A stretch of 64,000 nt of DNA from Lachnospiraceae bacterium Marseille-Q4251 (GCA_018223435.1 JAGTTO010000001.1:186001-250000); one strand, 5' to 3'. Positions 26,375 to 35,789 are shown, numbered from the stretch's first letter. Notes: generated by a model from the sequence alone, not told the origin. Numbers and translations: made by a program.

Positions 26375-29023
26375 CTACTTGGCTTCGTACCAGTTCTTTC
26401 CTGTATGCATATCAATCTCCAGCCGGACAGAAAGCTCTGCGGCTCCCTGCATCTCCTCCCGGAGGATCGTTTTTACCTGTTCCAGCTCGCTCTCCTCGGC
26501 CTCGATGAGAAGCTCATCGTGAACCTGGAGGATCAACCTGGATTTCAGCTGTTCTTTTTTCAGCCGCTCGCTGACATGAATCATCGCAATTTTGATGATG
26601 TCCGCCGCGGTCCCCTGGATCGGCGCATTCATAGCCACCCGCTCTCCAAAAGACCGCTGCATGAAATTGGAAGATTTGAGTTCCGGCATCGGACGGCGTC
26701 TTCCGTACAGAGTCGTCACATAACCATTCTTTTTCGCATTTTCCACGAGTCCGTCCAGGAAGCTCTTGATCCCCGGATAGGTCTCAAAATATTTTTCAAT
26801 ATATTCGGAGGCCTCCTTCCGGCTGATGCTGAGATCCTGGCTTAAACCAAAGGAACTGATGCCGTAGACAATGCCGAAGTTCACGGCCTTGGCATTTCGT
26901 CTCTGAAGAGGCGTCACCTCGTCAAAGGGGATGTGGAATACCTGGGAGGCCGTAATCCGATGGATGTCCTCCGCATCCCGGTAGGCCTGGATCAGCCGTT
27001 CATCTCTGGAAAGATGTGCCAGCACACGAAGCTCGATCTGGGAATAGTCCGCGTCCACGAAGACACAGCCAGGCTTCGGCACAAAAACTTTCCGGATCAG
27101 CCGGCCAAGTTCCATCCGAACCGGAATATTCTGAAGGTTTGGCTCGGTACTGCTAATCCGGCCTGTGGCTGTGATCGTCTGATTGAAGGTGCTGTGGATT
27201 CTGCCATCCGGTCCGATAAAACCTGCCAGACCATCTGCATAAGTGGATTTAAGCTTTGCCAGTGTCCGGTATTCCAGGATGGAAGCCACGATCGGATGCT
27301 CCGGAGCCAGCTTTTCCAGCACATCTGCCGCTGTGGAATAGCCGGTCTTCGTCTTCTTGCCGCCGGGAAGCTGCATTTTTTCAAAAAGAATCACGCCCAG
27401 CTGCTTGGGCGAATTGATATTGAAGGTCTCTCCGGCCTGTTCATAGATCGCGGTCTCCAGCTCACGGATCCGGCCAGCCAGCTGGTCGCCGTAGGTTTTC
27501 AGGGCCTCCGCCTCTACGGAGATTCCCGCCCGCTCCATATCCCGGAGGGTGTAGACCAGGGGCATCTCGATATCACGGAAGAGGTGCTCCATCTCCATTT
27601 CTCTCAGCTTCGCGAGAACTGGTTCCAGAGCCGCTGCCGCCACATAAGCCTGATAGCAGGCCCATTTTGCAAACACCTCTCCGTTTTCTTTTGCCTTTTC
27701 CAGGGGATCTTTCCCGAAAAGTTCCGCTCTGCCGGGAATCAGCTGATCCAGATATTCCTTCGCGATATCCTCGTAGGGATAATGGTCCTTCAGCGGATTC
27801 ACGAGATAGGCTCCGATAGAGAGATCGAACAGTTTCTCCCGGTCGGGAACCGTGAAAAGATCCAACTGGGACTTGAGATCCAGCACAGCGGCTGTTTTTC
27901 CGTAGACCAGCAGTTCTTCCAGATGATCTCTCAGGAAATCAAGCGCCAGGCCATTTTCGTCAAAGCTTCCCTCCGCCAGAAGAAAAGCCGTTCCCTCATC
28001 ACCGAGAGAGAGGGCCAGACCGTAAATCTTATCCTTTTCCTCGATCCAGGCAAAGCCAAAGCTCTCTGCTTTCGCCGCCTTTTCCAGGAATTTTTCCGCC
28101 TTTTCCCTAGTGTCTGCCAGCTCAAAATGGTCGGCCGCTTCATCCTTCGGCGCTTCCACATGGAAACGACTCAGGAGATTCTTAAACTCCAGCTTTTTCA
28201 TCCATGTGAAAGCCTCCGGCGTATAAAGATCGGTAAGCTTCGCCGCCTGGAGATCCAGCGTAACGGGACTCTCCGTATTGATCTTTGCCAGCGTCTTGGA
28301 GAGAACCGCCAGATCGTAATGCTCCTCCAGGGAAAGCTTTGCCTTGTTGGGCTTGATTTCCTCCAGATGATCATGGGCATTCTCGATGGAACCGAACTCC
28401 GAAATGATCTTTGTGGCAGTCTTCTCTCCGACTCCGGGAATGCCGGGGATATTGTCGGAGGCATCGCCCATAAGGGCCTTCACATCCACAAATTCCGTTG
28501 GTGTCACCAGATATTTCTCTTTCACATCCGCCGCATAATAGTTCTCGATCTCGGTTCCCGTCCGTTTGGTCTTGGGAATGCGGATCTGCACCTTGTCTGT
28601 GGCCAGCTGAAGGAGGTCCCGGTCTCCGGAAACAATGGAAACTTCAAGGCCGGCCCGCTCCGCCTGGCCCGCGATCGTTCCCAAAAGGTCGTCAGCCTCG
28701 TAACCCTCCTTCATCAGAAGGGGCACGCCCATGGCCGAAAGCACTTCTTTCATGATCGGCACCTGTTCCCGAAGCTCTTCCGGCATGGCCTTTCTCGTGC
28801 CCTTGTATTCCGCATACATTTTATGCCGGAACGTTGGAGCTTTCAAGTCGAAAGCCACTGCCAGATACTGGGCCTTCTCTTCGTCCAGAATCTTAAAGAG
28901 AATGTTCAAAAAACCATAAACTGCGTTCGTATGAAGCCCCTCGGAGTTCGTAAGCTCCGGAATTCCATAAAAAGCACGGTTTAAAATACTGTGTCCGTCT
29001 ATCAGAACTATTTTTTCACTCAT
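26375..29023 (-). CDS. polA: DNA polymerase I
   Basis: Repair and Okazaki-fragment polymerase, 882 residues. The N-terminal 5'-3' exonuclease domain (about 1-290) has GHSILNRAFYG and the GDRDLLQLA and GDASDNIPGIPGVGEKTA motifs. The middle 3'-5' exonuclease domain looks inactive: the usual DxE motif is replaced by a segment reading SFGFAWIEE. The C-terminal polymerase domain has motif A DADYSQIELRVLAH, motif B RRNAKAVNFGIVYG and motif C VHDELLIE. Ribosome site GGAGG. Loss of proofreading residues in PolA is common in Firmicutes. Confidence 0.98.
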   Translation of the reverse strand: MSEKIVLIDGHSILNRAFYGIPELTNSEGLHTNAVYGFLNILFKILDEEKAQYLAVAFDLKAPTFRHKMYAEYKGTRKAMPEELREQVPIMKEVLSAMGVPLLMKEGYEADDLLGTIAGQAERAGLEVSIVSGDRDLLQLATDKVQIRIPKTKRTGTEIENYYAADVKEKYLVTPTEFVDVKALMGDASDNIPGIPGVGEKTATKIISEFGSIENAHDHLEEIKPNKAKLSLEEHYDLAVLSKTLAKINTESPVTLDLQAAKLTDLYTPEAFTWMKKLEFKNLLSRFHVEAPKDEAADHFELADTREKAEKFLEKAAKAESFGFAWIEEKDKIYGLALSLGDEGTAFLLAEGSFDENGLALDFLRDHLEELLVYGKTAAVLDLKSQLDLFTVPDREKLFDLSIGAYLVNPLKDHYPYEDIAKEYLDQLIPGRAELFGKDPLEKAKENGEVFAKWACYQAYVAAAALEPVLAKLREMEMEHLFRDIEMPLVYTLRDMERAGISVEAEALKTYGDQLAGRIRELETAIYEQAGETFNINSPKQLGVILFEKMQLPGGKKTKTGYSTAADVLEKLAPEHPIVASILEYRTLAKLKSTYADGLAGFIGPDGRIHSTFNQTITATGRISSTEPNLQNIPVRMELGRLIRKVFVPKPGCVFVDADYSQIELRVLAHLSRDERLIQAYRDAEDIHRITASQVFHIPFDEVTPLQRRNAKAVNFGIVYGISSFGLSQDLSISRKEASEYIEKYFETYPGIKSFLDGLVENAKKNGYVTTLYGRRRPMPELKSSNFMQRSFGERVAMNAPIQGTAADIIKIAMIHVSERLKKEQLKSRLILQVHDELLIEAEESELEQVKTILREEMQGAAELSVRLEIDMHTGKNWYEAK

Positions 29024-29044
29024 GTGAAACCTCCGTCTTGTTTT

Positions 29045-29569
29045 CTATGATGCCGGGGCCCAGCTTTCGTGGCCGGATGCTCCCCAGAGATCCGGCGGCG
29101 CCATAAGCCGTGGATTCAGCGTCAGAGCTTCTGTCTCTGTCTCCGCTGAGGTCTCTGTTTCCACCGATGTTTCCGTCTCTTCCCCGGCTCCCGGATGGAA
29201 AAACTGATACAGTCCGGTCTCCCCAATACTCTTCTCTGGGAACATTTCCAGCTGGGTCATAACCGTCAGAAGAAGCAGAATCTCCGCCAGAGCCACCACG
29301 CAGGCCGTCACCCCATGAAAAATCTTTCTCCTGTGGATCCGGTTTTTGGTGTCCCGAAGATTTTCCTTCAGCATTTTGGGAATATTAAAGGAAATCTTAT
29401 CATCTTCATCCAGCTTCTGTAAGGCATAGTGAACCGTAAAATGGATCTCCAGTTCCTCATAGCACTCTTTGCAGTTTTCGATATGCTCCAAAAAATCCTC
29501 TGTCTCCTCATCACTCAGCTGATCGTTGATATAAGGAATTACCAGACTCTGAGCTGTCTTACAATCCAT
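29045..29569 (-). CDS. Zinc-finger (zf-HC2) anti-sigma-like membrane protein
   Basis: 174 residues from the ATG at 29569, which has AAAGGAG upstream; longer forms lack a ribosome site. The N-terminal zf-HC2 domain contains HIENCKECYEEL, the HxxxCxxC zinc motif of anti-sigma factors. A single hydrophobic segment (VTACVVALAEILLLLTVM, about 100-117) follows, then an outside tail rich in Glu and Thr (ETETSVETETSAETE). No ECF sigma gene is adjacent; polA is downstream. It may act on a sigma factor elsewhere or have another role. Confidence 0.82.
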   Translation of the reverse strand: MDCKTAQSLVIPYINDQLSDEETEDFLEHIENCKECYEELEIHFTVHYALQKLDEDDKISFNIPKMLKENLRDTKNRIHRRKIFHGVTACVVALAEILLLLTVMTQLEMFPEKSIGETGLYQFFHPGAGEETETSVETETSAETETEALTLNPRLMAPPDLWGASGHESWAPAS

Positions 29570-29612
29570 GTTTTTCTCCTTTGGCAAACCTACCATATGA
29601 TACCTATCTAAT

Positions 29613-29641
29613 AGTATACCCGCCATGGGGGGATTGGGCAA
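29613..29641 (-). promoter_or_regulatory. Promoter of the zf-HC2/polA/coaE transcript
   Basis: On the minus strand, TTGCCC (29636-29641), a 17-bp spacer and TATACT (29613-29618), about 44 bp before the zf-HC2 start. Divergent from the tRNA-Leu promoter. Confidence 0.65.
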
Positions 29642-29691
29642 GATAAAATTCTTTCATATCGCACAAACTTGGTTGATGCAGAAAAAATTGC

Positions 29692-29720
29692 TTGCTTTTT
29701 TCAGAAAATTATGCTATGAT
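29692..29720 (+). promoter_or_regulatory. Promoter of tRNA-Leu
   Basis: TTGCTT (29692-29697), a 17-bp spacer and TATGAT (29715-29720), extended by TG at 29712-29713. The tRNA begins 14 bp after the -10. Confidence 0.8.
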
Positions 29721-29734
29721 AACAAAGTTGATAG

Positions 29735-29817
29735 GCCGGCGTGTCGGAATGGCAGACGATGCAGACTCAAAATCTGTTGCGGGTAACCGCGTGCGGGTTC
29801 AAGTCCCGCTGCCGGCA
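29735..29817 (+). tRNA. tRNA-Leu, anticodon CAA
   Basis: 83 bases with a long variable arm (class II). The acceptor GCCGGCG pairs with TGCCGGC and A is the discriminator. The anticodon stem GCAGA/TCTGT encloses loop CTCAAAA, giving anticodon CAA, which reads UUG. The T arm is GCGGGTTCAAGTCCCGC. The 3' CCA is not encoded. It is a single-gene transcript with its own promoter and terminator. Confidence 0.97.
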
Positions 29818-29832
29818 TTAAACATATAAGTG

Positions 29833-29870
29833 ATGAGCATCCAATTTATTTGGATGCTCATTTTTATTTT
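29833..29870 (+). terminator. Terminator of tRNA-Leu
   Basis: A perfect 12-bp stem, ATGAGCATCCAA (29833-29844) with TTGGATGCTCAT (29850-29861), followed by TTTTATTTT. Confidence 0.92.
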
Positions 29871-29935
29871 ACGAATAAAAGTCTCATACAAAAAGCAGAC
29901 TGCTTCAATATTTTTTATAGCAGTCTGCCTATATA

Positions 29936-31378
29936 TCAGAATTTTCTCCAGGTATCCGGCACAAAAAGCAGAAGCAACGGGAAGATCTCCAGTCTGCCTG
30001 CCAGCATATCGAAAACCAGCACGAGCTTGGAGGGTACGGACAGGATGCCGAAGTTGGCTGCCGGACCCACCAGATCCAGGCCGGGACCGATGTTGTTGAT
30101 GGTCGCCGCCACAGAGGTAAAGGTCGTGGTGAAATCAAAATTATCCAGAGAGACAATCAGCATCGACACCGCATAGATCAGAAGATACGCGATCAGGAAC
30201 ACATTGATGGAACGCACAACCTCATGCTCCACAGGCTTTCCGTCCATCTTGATCTTTGAAATGCTGTGGGGATGAAGGTACTGTTTCAGTTCTTTCTTCA
30301 CGCTTTTGGCCAGAATCACAATACGGGAAACCTTAATACCGCCGCCGGTACTTCCCGCGGAAGCTCCGATAAACATCAGAAGCACCAGCACCGTCTTGGA
30401 AAAGGTCGGCCAGGTGTCAAAGTCCACCGTGGAATAACCGGTGGTCGTGATGATGGAACCTACCTGGAAAGCTGCATGATGGAAAGCCAGAAAAGGATTG
30501 CCAAATTTTCCGGCGATATTGACCGTGATCAGAAGAATTGCACCCAGGATGATTCCCAGATAAGCGCGGAGCTCCTCGTTTTTCAGTCCCTGCCGGATTT
30601 TTTTCAGAAGAAACAGGAAATAAACGTTGAAGTTCACACCGAAGAGGATCATAAAGATCGTGATCACCGTCTGCTGATAGGTCGTATAACTTCCAATACT
30701 GTCATTCTTGATACCGAAACCGCCGGTGCCTGCTGTACCGAAGGTCAGAGTCAGGGCATCAAACATCGGCATTTTTCCCACAAGGAGCAGCAGAAGCTCC
30801 AGCAGAGAGAGACAGATATAGATTCCATAGAGAATCTTGGCCGTGGACTTTACCGTGGGAACAAAACGCTCCACAGAGGGTCCCGGACTCTCCGCCCGCA
30901 TGAGGTTCATGTGATAGCCTCCGGACATCGGAAGGATCGTCAGCATAAAGACCAGCACGCCCATTCCGCCGACCCAGTGAGTGAAGCTCCGCCAGAACAG
31001 CATACATTTCGGCAGAGCCTCCACATCGGAAAGAATACTGGAACCGGTCGTCGTAAAGCCGGAAACCGTCTCAAAAAGCGCATCCACCGGATGAGGGATG
31101 GAGCCGGAGATCACGAAGGGCAGCGCCCCCATCACACTTAAGACCACCCAACTTAAGCCCACACTCACAAAACCATCTTTCGCGTAAAAGACTGCCTGTT
31201 TCGGTCTTTTCAGCAAGACCATGGGGACTCCGATGACCAGACAGAGCAGCATCGTGGCAAAGATCGCCCAGGCTGATTTTTCCCGATAGATCAGCCCTAC
31301 CACAAAGGACGGACTCATAAAAGCAGCCTCAAAATTCAGGATCCATCCGATGATATATCTTATCATTGCGTAATTCAT
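29936..31378 (-). CDS. trkH: Potassium uptake protein TrkH
   Basis: Membrane subunit of the Trk/Ktr K+ uptake system, 480 residues with about ten hydrophobic segments and pore loops. Selectivity-filter-like segments: FTTTGSSIL, GTAGTGGFGI, ITTTGYSTVDF and ASAGSTGGGIKVSR, in four repeats as expected for the SKT fold. It follows trkA by 14 bp; together they form the K+ channel and its RCK regulator. Confidence 0.96.
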   Translation of the reverse strand: MNYAMIRYIIGWILNFEAAFMSPSFVVGLIYREKSAWAIFATMLLCLVIGVPMVLLKRPKQAVFYAKDGFVSVGLSWVVLSVMGALPFVISGSIPHPVDALFETVSGFTTTGSSILSDVEALPKCMLFWRSFTHWVGGMGVLVFMLTILPMSGGYHMNLMRAESPGPSVERFVPTVKSTAKILYGIYICLSLLELLLLLVGKMPMFDALTLTFGTAGTGGFGIKNDSIGSYTTYQQTVITIFMILFGVNFNVYFLFLLKKIRQGLKNEELRAYLGIILGAILLITVNIAGKFGNPFLAFHHAAFQVGSIITTTGYSTVDFDTWPTFSKTVLVLLMFIGASAGSTGGGIKVSRIVILAKSVKKELKQYLHPHSISKIKMDGKPVEHEVVRSINVFLIAYLLIYAVSMLIVSLDNFDFTTTFTSVAATINNIGPGLDLVGPAANFGILSVPSKLVLVFDMLAGRLEIFPLLLLFVPDTWRKF

Positions 31379-31392
31379 AATCTGTCACCCTT

Positions 31393-32754
31393 CTATTTCC
31401 GCAGAATATCCTTCAGATCGTTGAGTCCCAGCTGAGTGGTAACTACGATAACCCGGTCTCCCACTTGAATACGGTCTCCGCCTCGGGGGATCCAGGTGTT
31501 GCCACCGCGGCTGATACAGCCAATCAGAAGGTTTTTCTTCAGATTCAGCTCTGAAAGCGGAATATTGGTGACAGCGGAAGTCTCATGGACGGCAAATTCC
31601 AGAGCCTCGGCCTTGTTGTCCAGAATCTGATAGAGGGTTTCCACGTTGCTTCCGATGGAGTTCTGCATGGCCCGGACGTACTGGAGAATGTAATCCGCCG
31701 TAATGTATTTCGGATAGATCACACTGCCGATATCCAGTCGGTCGATGATCTCCGTATACGCCACACGATTTACTTTGGTGACGGTCTTCAGCCCTTCGGT
31801 CTGCTGCTCGGCAAAAAGTGAGAGGAAAATATTCTCCTCGTCCATATTGGTCAGGCTGACGAAAGACTCCGCATGGGGAAGTCCCTCCTGCATCAGAAGG
31901 TCACGGTTTGTGCCATCGCCGTTGATGACGGTCACATCCGGCAGGATCTTGCTCAGATGCTCACAGCGGGCCCGGCTCAGCTCGATGATCCGCACCCGGA
32001 TTTTCATATCCTGAAGCTGTTTTGCCAGATAATAGGCGATGGTGCCGCCGCCCACGATCATGGTATTTTTCACCTGGTTGGTTTTAAGCCCTACCTTCCG
32101 GAAAAAGTCCGCCGCATTCGTCGGGGTCGCAATGATGGAGATGAGATCCCCGTCCTGCAGGATAAAGTTACCATCCGGTATATAAACCGTCTTATCGCGC
32201 TCCGCACTGCAGAACAGAATATCGCAGTGATAGCGGTCCATAATATCCATGATCCGGTTTCCGCCCAGACGGAATTCCGGTTTCAGTTTGAATTTCAGAA
32301 GCTCTGCCCGGCCTTTCGCGAAGGTATCGATCTTGATCGCTGAGGGAAAACGAAGAATCCGTGAGATCTCCGTGGCCGCCGCCAGTTCCGGATTGATAAT
32401 CATGGAAAGACCAATGCTCTCCCGGATAAAATCGATCTCTTGGTTGTAAATGGGGTTTCTGACTCTGGCGATCGTGCTCACATGGCCTGCCTTTTTCGCG
32501 ATCAGGCAGCACAGAAGGTTCAATTCATCCGAACCGGTGACAGCAATCAGAATGTCCGCTCTCTCAATACCCGCATCCTGAAGGGTACTGATGCTGGCTC
32601 CGTTTCCCAGAATCTTCATGACATCCAGATCGTCAGAAAGATTCTGGAGCTTGTCAGCAGAAGAATCCACAAGGGTAATGTCATGATTTTCATCGCTCAG
32701 CTGTTCTGCCAGGCTGAGTCCGACCTTTCCACACCCGATAATAATAATGTACAT
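31393..32754 (-). CDS. trkA: Trk potassium regulator TrkA
   Basis: Peripheral nucleotide-binding subunit that gates TrkH. The 453 residues form two tandem RCK modules: GCGKVGLSLAEQLSDE at the start and VGGGTIAYYLAKQLQDM near residue 230 are both Rossmann glycine motifs, each followed by an RCK-C domain. Ribosome site TTAGGAG. First gene of the trkAH transcript. Confidence 0.96.
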   Translation of the reverse strand: MYIIIIGCGKVGLSLAEQLSDENHDITLVDSSADKLQNLSDDLDVMKILGNGASISTLQDAGIERADILIAVTGSDELNLLCCLIAKKAGHVSTIARVRNPIYNQEIDFIRESIGLSMIINPELAAATEISRILRFPSAIKIDTFAKGRAELLKFKLKPEFRLGGNRIMDIMDRYHCDILFCSAERDKTVYIPDGNFILQDGDLISIIATPTNAADFFRKVGLKTNQVKNTMIVGGGTIAYYLAKQLQDMKIRVRIIELSRARCEHLSKILPDVTVINGDGTNRDLLMQEGLPHAESFVSLTNMDEENIFLSLFAEQQTEGLKTVTKVNRVAYTEIIDRLDIGSVIYPKYITADYILQYVRAMQNSIGSNVETLYQILDNKAEALEFAVHETSAVTNIPLSELNLKKNLLIGCISRGGNTWIPRGGDRIQVGDRVIVVTTQLGLNDLKDILRK

Positions 32755-32820
32755 ATCTTCTCCTAAGTAAACATTTTATGAAAAAAGTACTGCCTTTTTC
32801 TTTCTCACACGGCCACGGCT

Positions 32821-32829
32821 ATTATAGCA
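32821..32829 (-). promoter_or_regulatory. Extended -10 promoter of trkAH
   Basis: On the minus strand TGCTATAAT, with TATAAT at 32821-32826. The -35 is poor, so the extended -10 probably carries recognition. About 66 bp before the trkA start. Confidence 0.55.
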
Positions 32830-32867
32830 CGGAGTCCTCTGTTTGAATAGCCTTTTCCGAAATTCTT

Positions 32868-34490
32868 TTACCAGTACCGCGCGCAGCCGGTGATGGTTCG
32901 GTAATCATAGGCTGTACGGATGATGCCCCGCTCCTCGTTGAAGGCGTGGATGATCGTCCCGTTGCCCAGATAAATGGCCGCGTGATTCACGGGATTTCCG
33001 TAAAATACCAGATCTCCCGGCTGGAGCTCCGATACGGAAATTTTTTTCGGTGTCGCATAGGTTCCCCCGTAAAGCGAGGTTCCGGTGAGCTGTCCCGCGG
33101 AAAGCCTCGGCACCGCAATGCCAAAGTGCGCCAACACGCTCTGGGTAAAGCCGGAAGAATCCGCTCCCTCCGTCAGGCTGGTACCGCCGTTTTTATAAGG
33201 CTTTCCCTCAAAAAGCATGGCATAATCCGCGATGGCCTGCCCCTTTTCCGCGCCGGCAGAAATTTTTGTCTCCCTGATCACTCTTCCGTCTTCGTTGAAG
33301 AGATAACGGATTCCTTTCAGGGCGATCTCCGTATTTCTCGCCATTTTTCCCGAGCCCGGCATAAAATAATATTTCGTCCCGGCAATCTCAAGAAAGCCTG
33401 TCTTCATCACACCGTAATTATCAAAAAAGTATCTGTCCTCATCCACATGAACCATACCATGGGCAGGAAGCCCCTCCGCATCAAAATAGTAAGTCTTTCC
33501 GCCGATTACACAGAGCCGCTCCGTCACCCGGCTTCCCGTATCATCGGCGTAATAGTCCCCGATCCAGGTATCTTTCTGAAGCTCTCCGGAAGTCTCGTCA
33601 AAATAGTAGGCCTTCTCTCCCACATAAACCCAGCCCGTCAGCTTCTGATAGCTGCTGCCCAGATAATAGGTCTTGTCATTCTCAGTGAAAAAACCCGGCT
33701 TTCTTGTCTTTCCGGTACGTTTTCCGTCAGCACCCACATACCAGGCGTCAATCCAGGTGTTTTTCTGCAGGATACCGTTTTCATCCAGATAACAGTCTTC
33801 CACCCAGGCTCCCCTGGTCAGAAGGCCTTCTTCATCGAAATAATAGGTTTTGCCTTCCACGGTCACAAAACCTTTTTTCATCCGGCCGGTCTTCTCGTCC
33901 AGATAATAAGTTTCATCGCCCAGCTTCAGCCAGCCTTTGTGCATTGAGCCGTCGTCATCTACATAATAGTTGGGGCCGATCCAGCGGTTGGAGAGCATAA
34001 TTCCTCTGGAATTAAAATAATACTTTTTGCCCTGCACGGTCCGCCAGCCTGTCAGGGCCCTGCCGTTCACCCGGCTGAAATAATACTCATAAGAACCGAT
34101 CTTCGTCCAGCCCGTCCTCTTCTTTCCTGTTTTCGGGTCAAAATAATACCGCCGCCCAGCCTGAATGACCAGGCCGGACGGACGGCAAACCAGCCCTCTG
34201 GCATCAGTAAACAAAAGCCTTCCGTTGACACGGTGAAAGCCCTTTACCGCATACCAGCGGCTGGTAAAATAATACGTTTTTCCCGAAACGCGGATGAGCC
34301 CTCTTTTTCGCACGCCGGTATCGGGGTCAATATAATAATATTTCCCCCCGATTCTTTGTACGCCGCTCATCTCTGCTTTCTGAAGACTGCCGGACAGAGA
34401 AGCGCCGACTGCTCCCGCCGCCTCTGTCGCAGCGGGAAATCCCAGGATCAATCCTCCGGCCACGAAGGCCGCCAGCAGTTTCTTTCTCAT
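32868..34490 (-). CDS. Secreted cell-wall-binding-repeat protein with NlpC/P60 domain lacking catalytic Cys
   Basis: 540 residues. A signal peptide (MRKKLLAAFVAGGLILGFPA) is followed by about 16 to 18 choline/cell-wall-binding-type repeats of about 20 residues (G-W-x-x-x-x-G-K-x-Y-Y-F pattern, residues about 45-400). A C-terminal NlpC/P60-like domain (about 415-540) follows. In NlpC/P60 hydrolases the nucleophile sits in DCSGF; here the segment is GADSSGFTQS, with codon TCT where TGT/TGC is expected. The His is kept (NHAAIYLGNG). It is likely exported and wall-attached, but peptidase activity is doubtful. It follows lysA by 12 bp. Confidence 0.9.
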   Translation of the reverse strand: MRKKLLAAFVAGGLILGFPAATEAAGAVGASLSGSLQKAEMSGVQRIGGKYYYIDPDTGVRKRGLIRVSGKTYYFTSRWYAVKGFHRVNGRLLFTDARGLVCRPSGLVIQAGRRYYFDPKTGKKRTGWTKIGSYEYYFSRVNGRALTGWRTVQGKKYYFNSRGIMLSNRWIGPNYYVDDDGSMHKGWLKLGDETYYLDEKTGRMKKGFVTVEGKTYYFDEEGLLTRGAWVEDCYLDENGILQKNTWIDAWYVGADGKRTGKTRKPGFFTENDKTYYLGSSYQKLTGWVYVGEKAYYFDETSGELQKDTWIGDYYADDTGSRVTERLCVIGGKTYYFDAEGLPAHGMVHVDEDRYFFDNYGVMKTGFLEIAGTKYYFMPGSGKMARNTEIALKGIRYLFNEDGRVIRETKISAGAEKGQAIADYAMLFEGKPYKNGGTSLTEGADSSGFTQSVLAHFGIAVPRLSAGQLTGTSLYGGTYATPKKISVSELQPGDLVFYGNPVNHAAIYLGNGTIIHAFNEERGIIRTAYDYRTITGCARYW

Positions 34491-34502
34491 ATTCTCTCCT
34501 GA

Positions 34503-35780
34503 TTACTCAAAGATCTTATCATAGATCGGGAAGCAGTCAAAGGTTGCAAAATAATCCTTCGGAGTCTCTGCCCGGCGGATCAGCTTGGCGGTTCCGTCCT
34601 CCTTCAGAAGGATCTCAGCGGATTTCAGACGGCCGTTATAGTTGTAACCCATGGCAAAACCGTGGGCTCCTGTATCATGGATGAAAAGGATATCTCCCAT
34701 GTCGATCTTCGGAAGGGCGCGGTCCACGGCAAATTTATCGTTATTCTCGCAGAGGCTTCCGGTCACATCGTAAACGTGATCGCAGGGAGCGTCCTCTTTT
34801 CCCATAACGGTGATGTGATGGTAAGCGCCATACATAGCCGGACGCATGAGGTTTACCGCGCAGGCATCCACACCGATGTACTCTTTATGAGTATGTTTCT
34901 CATGGATGGTTTTTGTCACCAGCCCGCCGTAAGGGCCTGTCATGAAACGGCCAAGCTCTGTGAAGATGGAGATATCGTCCATTCCTGCAGGAACCAGAAC
35001 TTCCTCGTATGCTTTTTTCACGCCGGCTCCGATGACATGGATATCGTTCGGCTCCTGGTCGGGTCTGTAGGGAATACCTACGCCACCGGAAAGGTTGATG
35101 AAGGTGATGTGGGCTCCGGTCTCCTCTTTCAGCTTCACAGCCAGCTCAAAGAGCTGTTTTGCCAGCATCGGATAATACTCGTTGGTCACGGTGTTGCTGG
35201 CCAGGAATGCATGAATACCGAATTCCTCAACACCTTTTGCTTTCAGGATCTTGTAAGCCTCGAAGATCTGCGGTGTGGTCATTCCGTACTTGGCATCGCC
35301 GGGGTTGTCCATGATGCCATTGCTCATACGGAAAACTCCGCCGGGATTGTAACGGCAACAGATCTTTTTCGGCAGATGGCCCAGAGTCTTTTCCAGAAAA
35401 TCGATATGAGTGATATCGTCCAGATTGATGATGGCTCCCAGCTCGTCAGCCAGCTTGAAATCCTCAGCCGGTGTATCGTTGGAAGAGAACATGATATCGT
35501 CTCCTCTGCCGCCCATAGCCTTGGCCAGCATCAGCTCTGTCAGAGATGAGCAGTCGAAACCGCAGCCCTCCTTCTGCATGATCTCGATGACAAAGGGGTT
35601 CGGCTCTGCTTTTACAGCAAAATACTCGCGGAAACCTTTGTTCCAGGAAAATGCATCGTACATGGCTTTCGCATTCTCACGGATGCCTTTCTCGTCGTAG
35701 AGGTGAAACGGTGTGGGGTACTTCTCCAGAATGCTTTTTAACTGCTCATTGGTCACAAAAGGTACTTTTTTCATAATCAT
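34503..35780 (-). CDS. lysA: Diaminopimelate decarboxylase family protein
   Basis: PLP enzyme of fold type III converting meso-diaminopimelate to lysine. The 425 residues include the PLP Lys in YFAVKAEPNP, FDCSSLTELMLA, the glycine loop NLSGGVGIPY, ELGRFMTGPYGG and the C-terminal CENNDKF (catalytic Cys) and HDTGAHGFAMGYNYN. Starts 9 bp after the LTA-synthase-like gene. Other DAP/ornithine decarboxylase relatives are possible, but the CEN motif favours LysA. Confidence 0.93.
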   Translation of the reverse strand: MIMKKVPFVTNEQLKSILEKYPTPFHLYDEKGIRENAKAMYDAFSWNKGFREYFAVKAEPNPFVIEIMQKEGCGFDCSSLTELMLAKAMGGRGDDIMFSSNDTPAEDFKLADELGAIINLDDITHIDFLEKTLGHLPKKICCRYNPGGVFRMSNGIMDNPGDAKYGMTTPQIFEAYKILKAKGVEEFGIHAFLASNTVTNEYYPMLAKQLFELAVKLKEETGAHITFINLSGGVGIPYRPDQEPNDIHVIGAGVKKAYEEVLVPAGMDDISIFTELGRFMTGPYGGLVTKTIHEKHTHKEYIGVDACAVNLMRPAMYGAYHHITVMGKEDAPCDHVYDVTGSLCENNDKFAVDRALPKIDMGDILFIHDTGAHGFAMGYNYNGRLKSAEILLKEDGTAKLIRRAETPKDYFATFDCFPIYDKIFE

Positions 35781-35789
35781 TCGCTCTCC

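Noticed and set aside
26933..28984. 683-codon open frame opposite polA
   Set aside because: PolA motifs are intact on the minus strand; the mirror frame has no family features and arises from codon bias.
32868..34490. Regular repeats considered as a CRISPR array or tandem DNA repeat
   Set aside because: The periodicity is about 60 bp in frame and encodes degenerate wall-binding protein repeats, with no identical DNA repeats or spacers.
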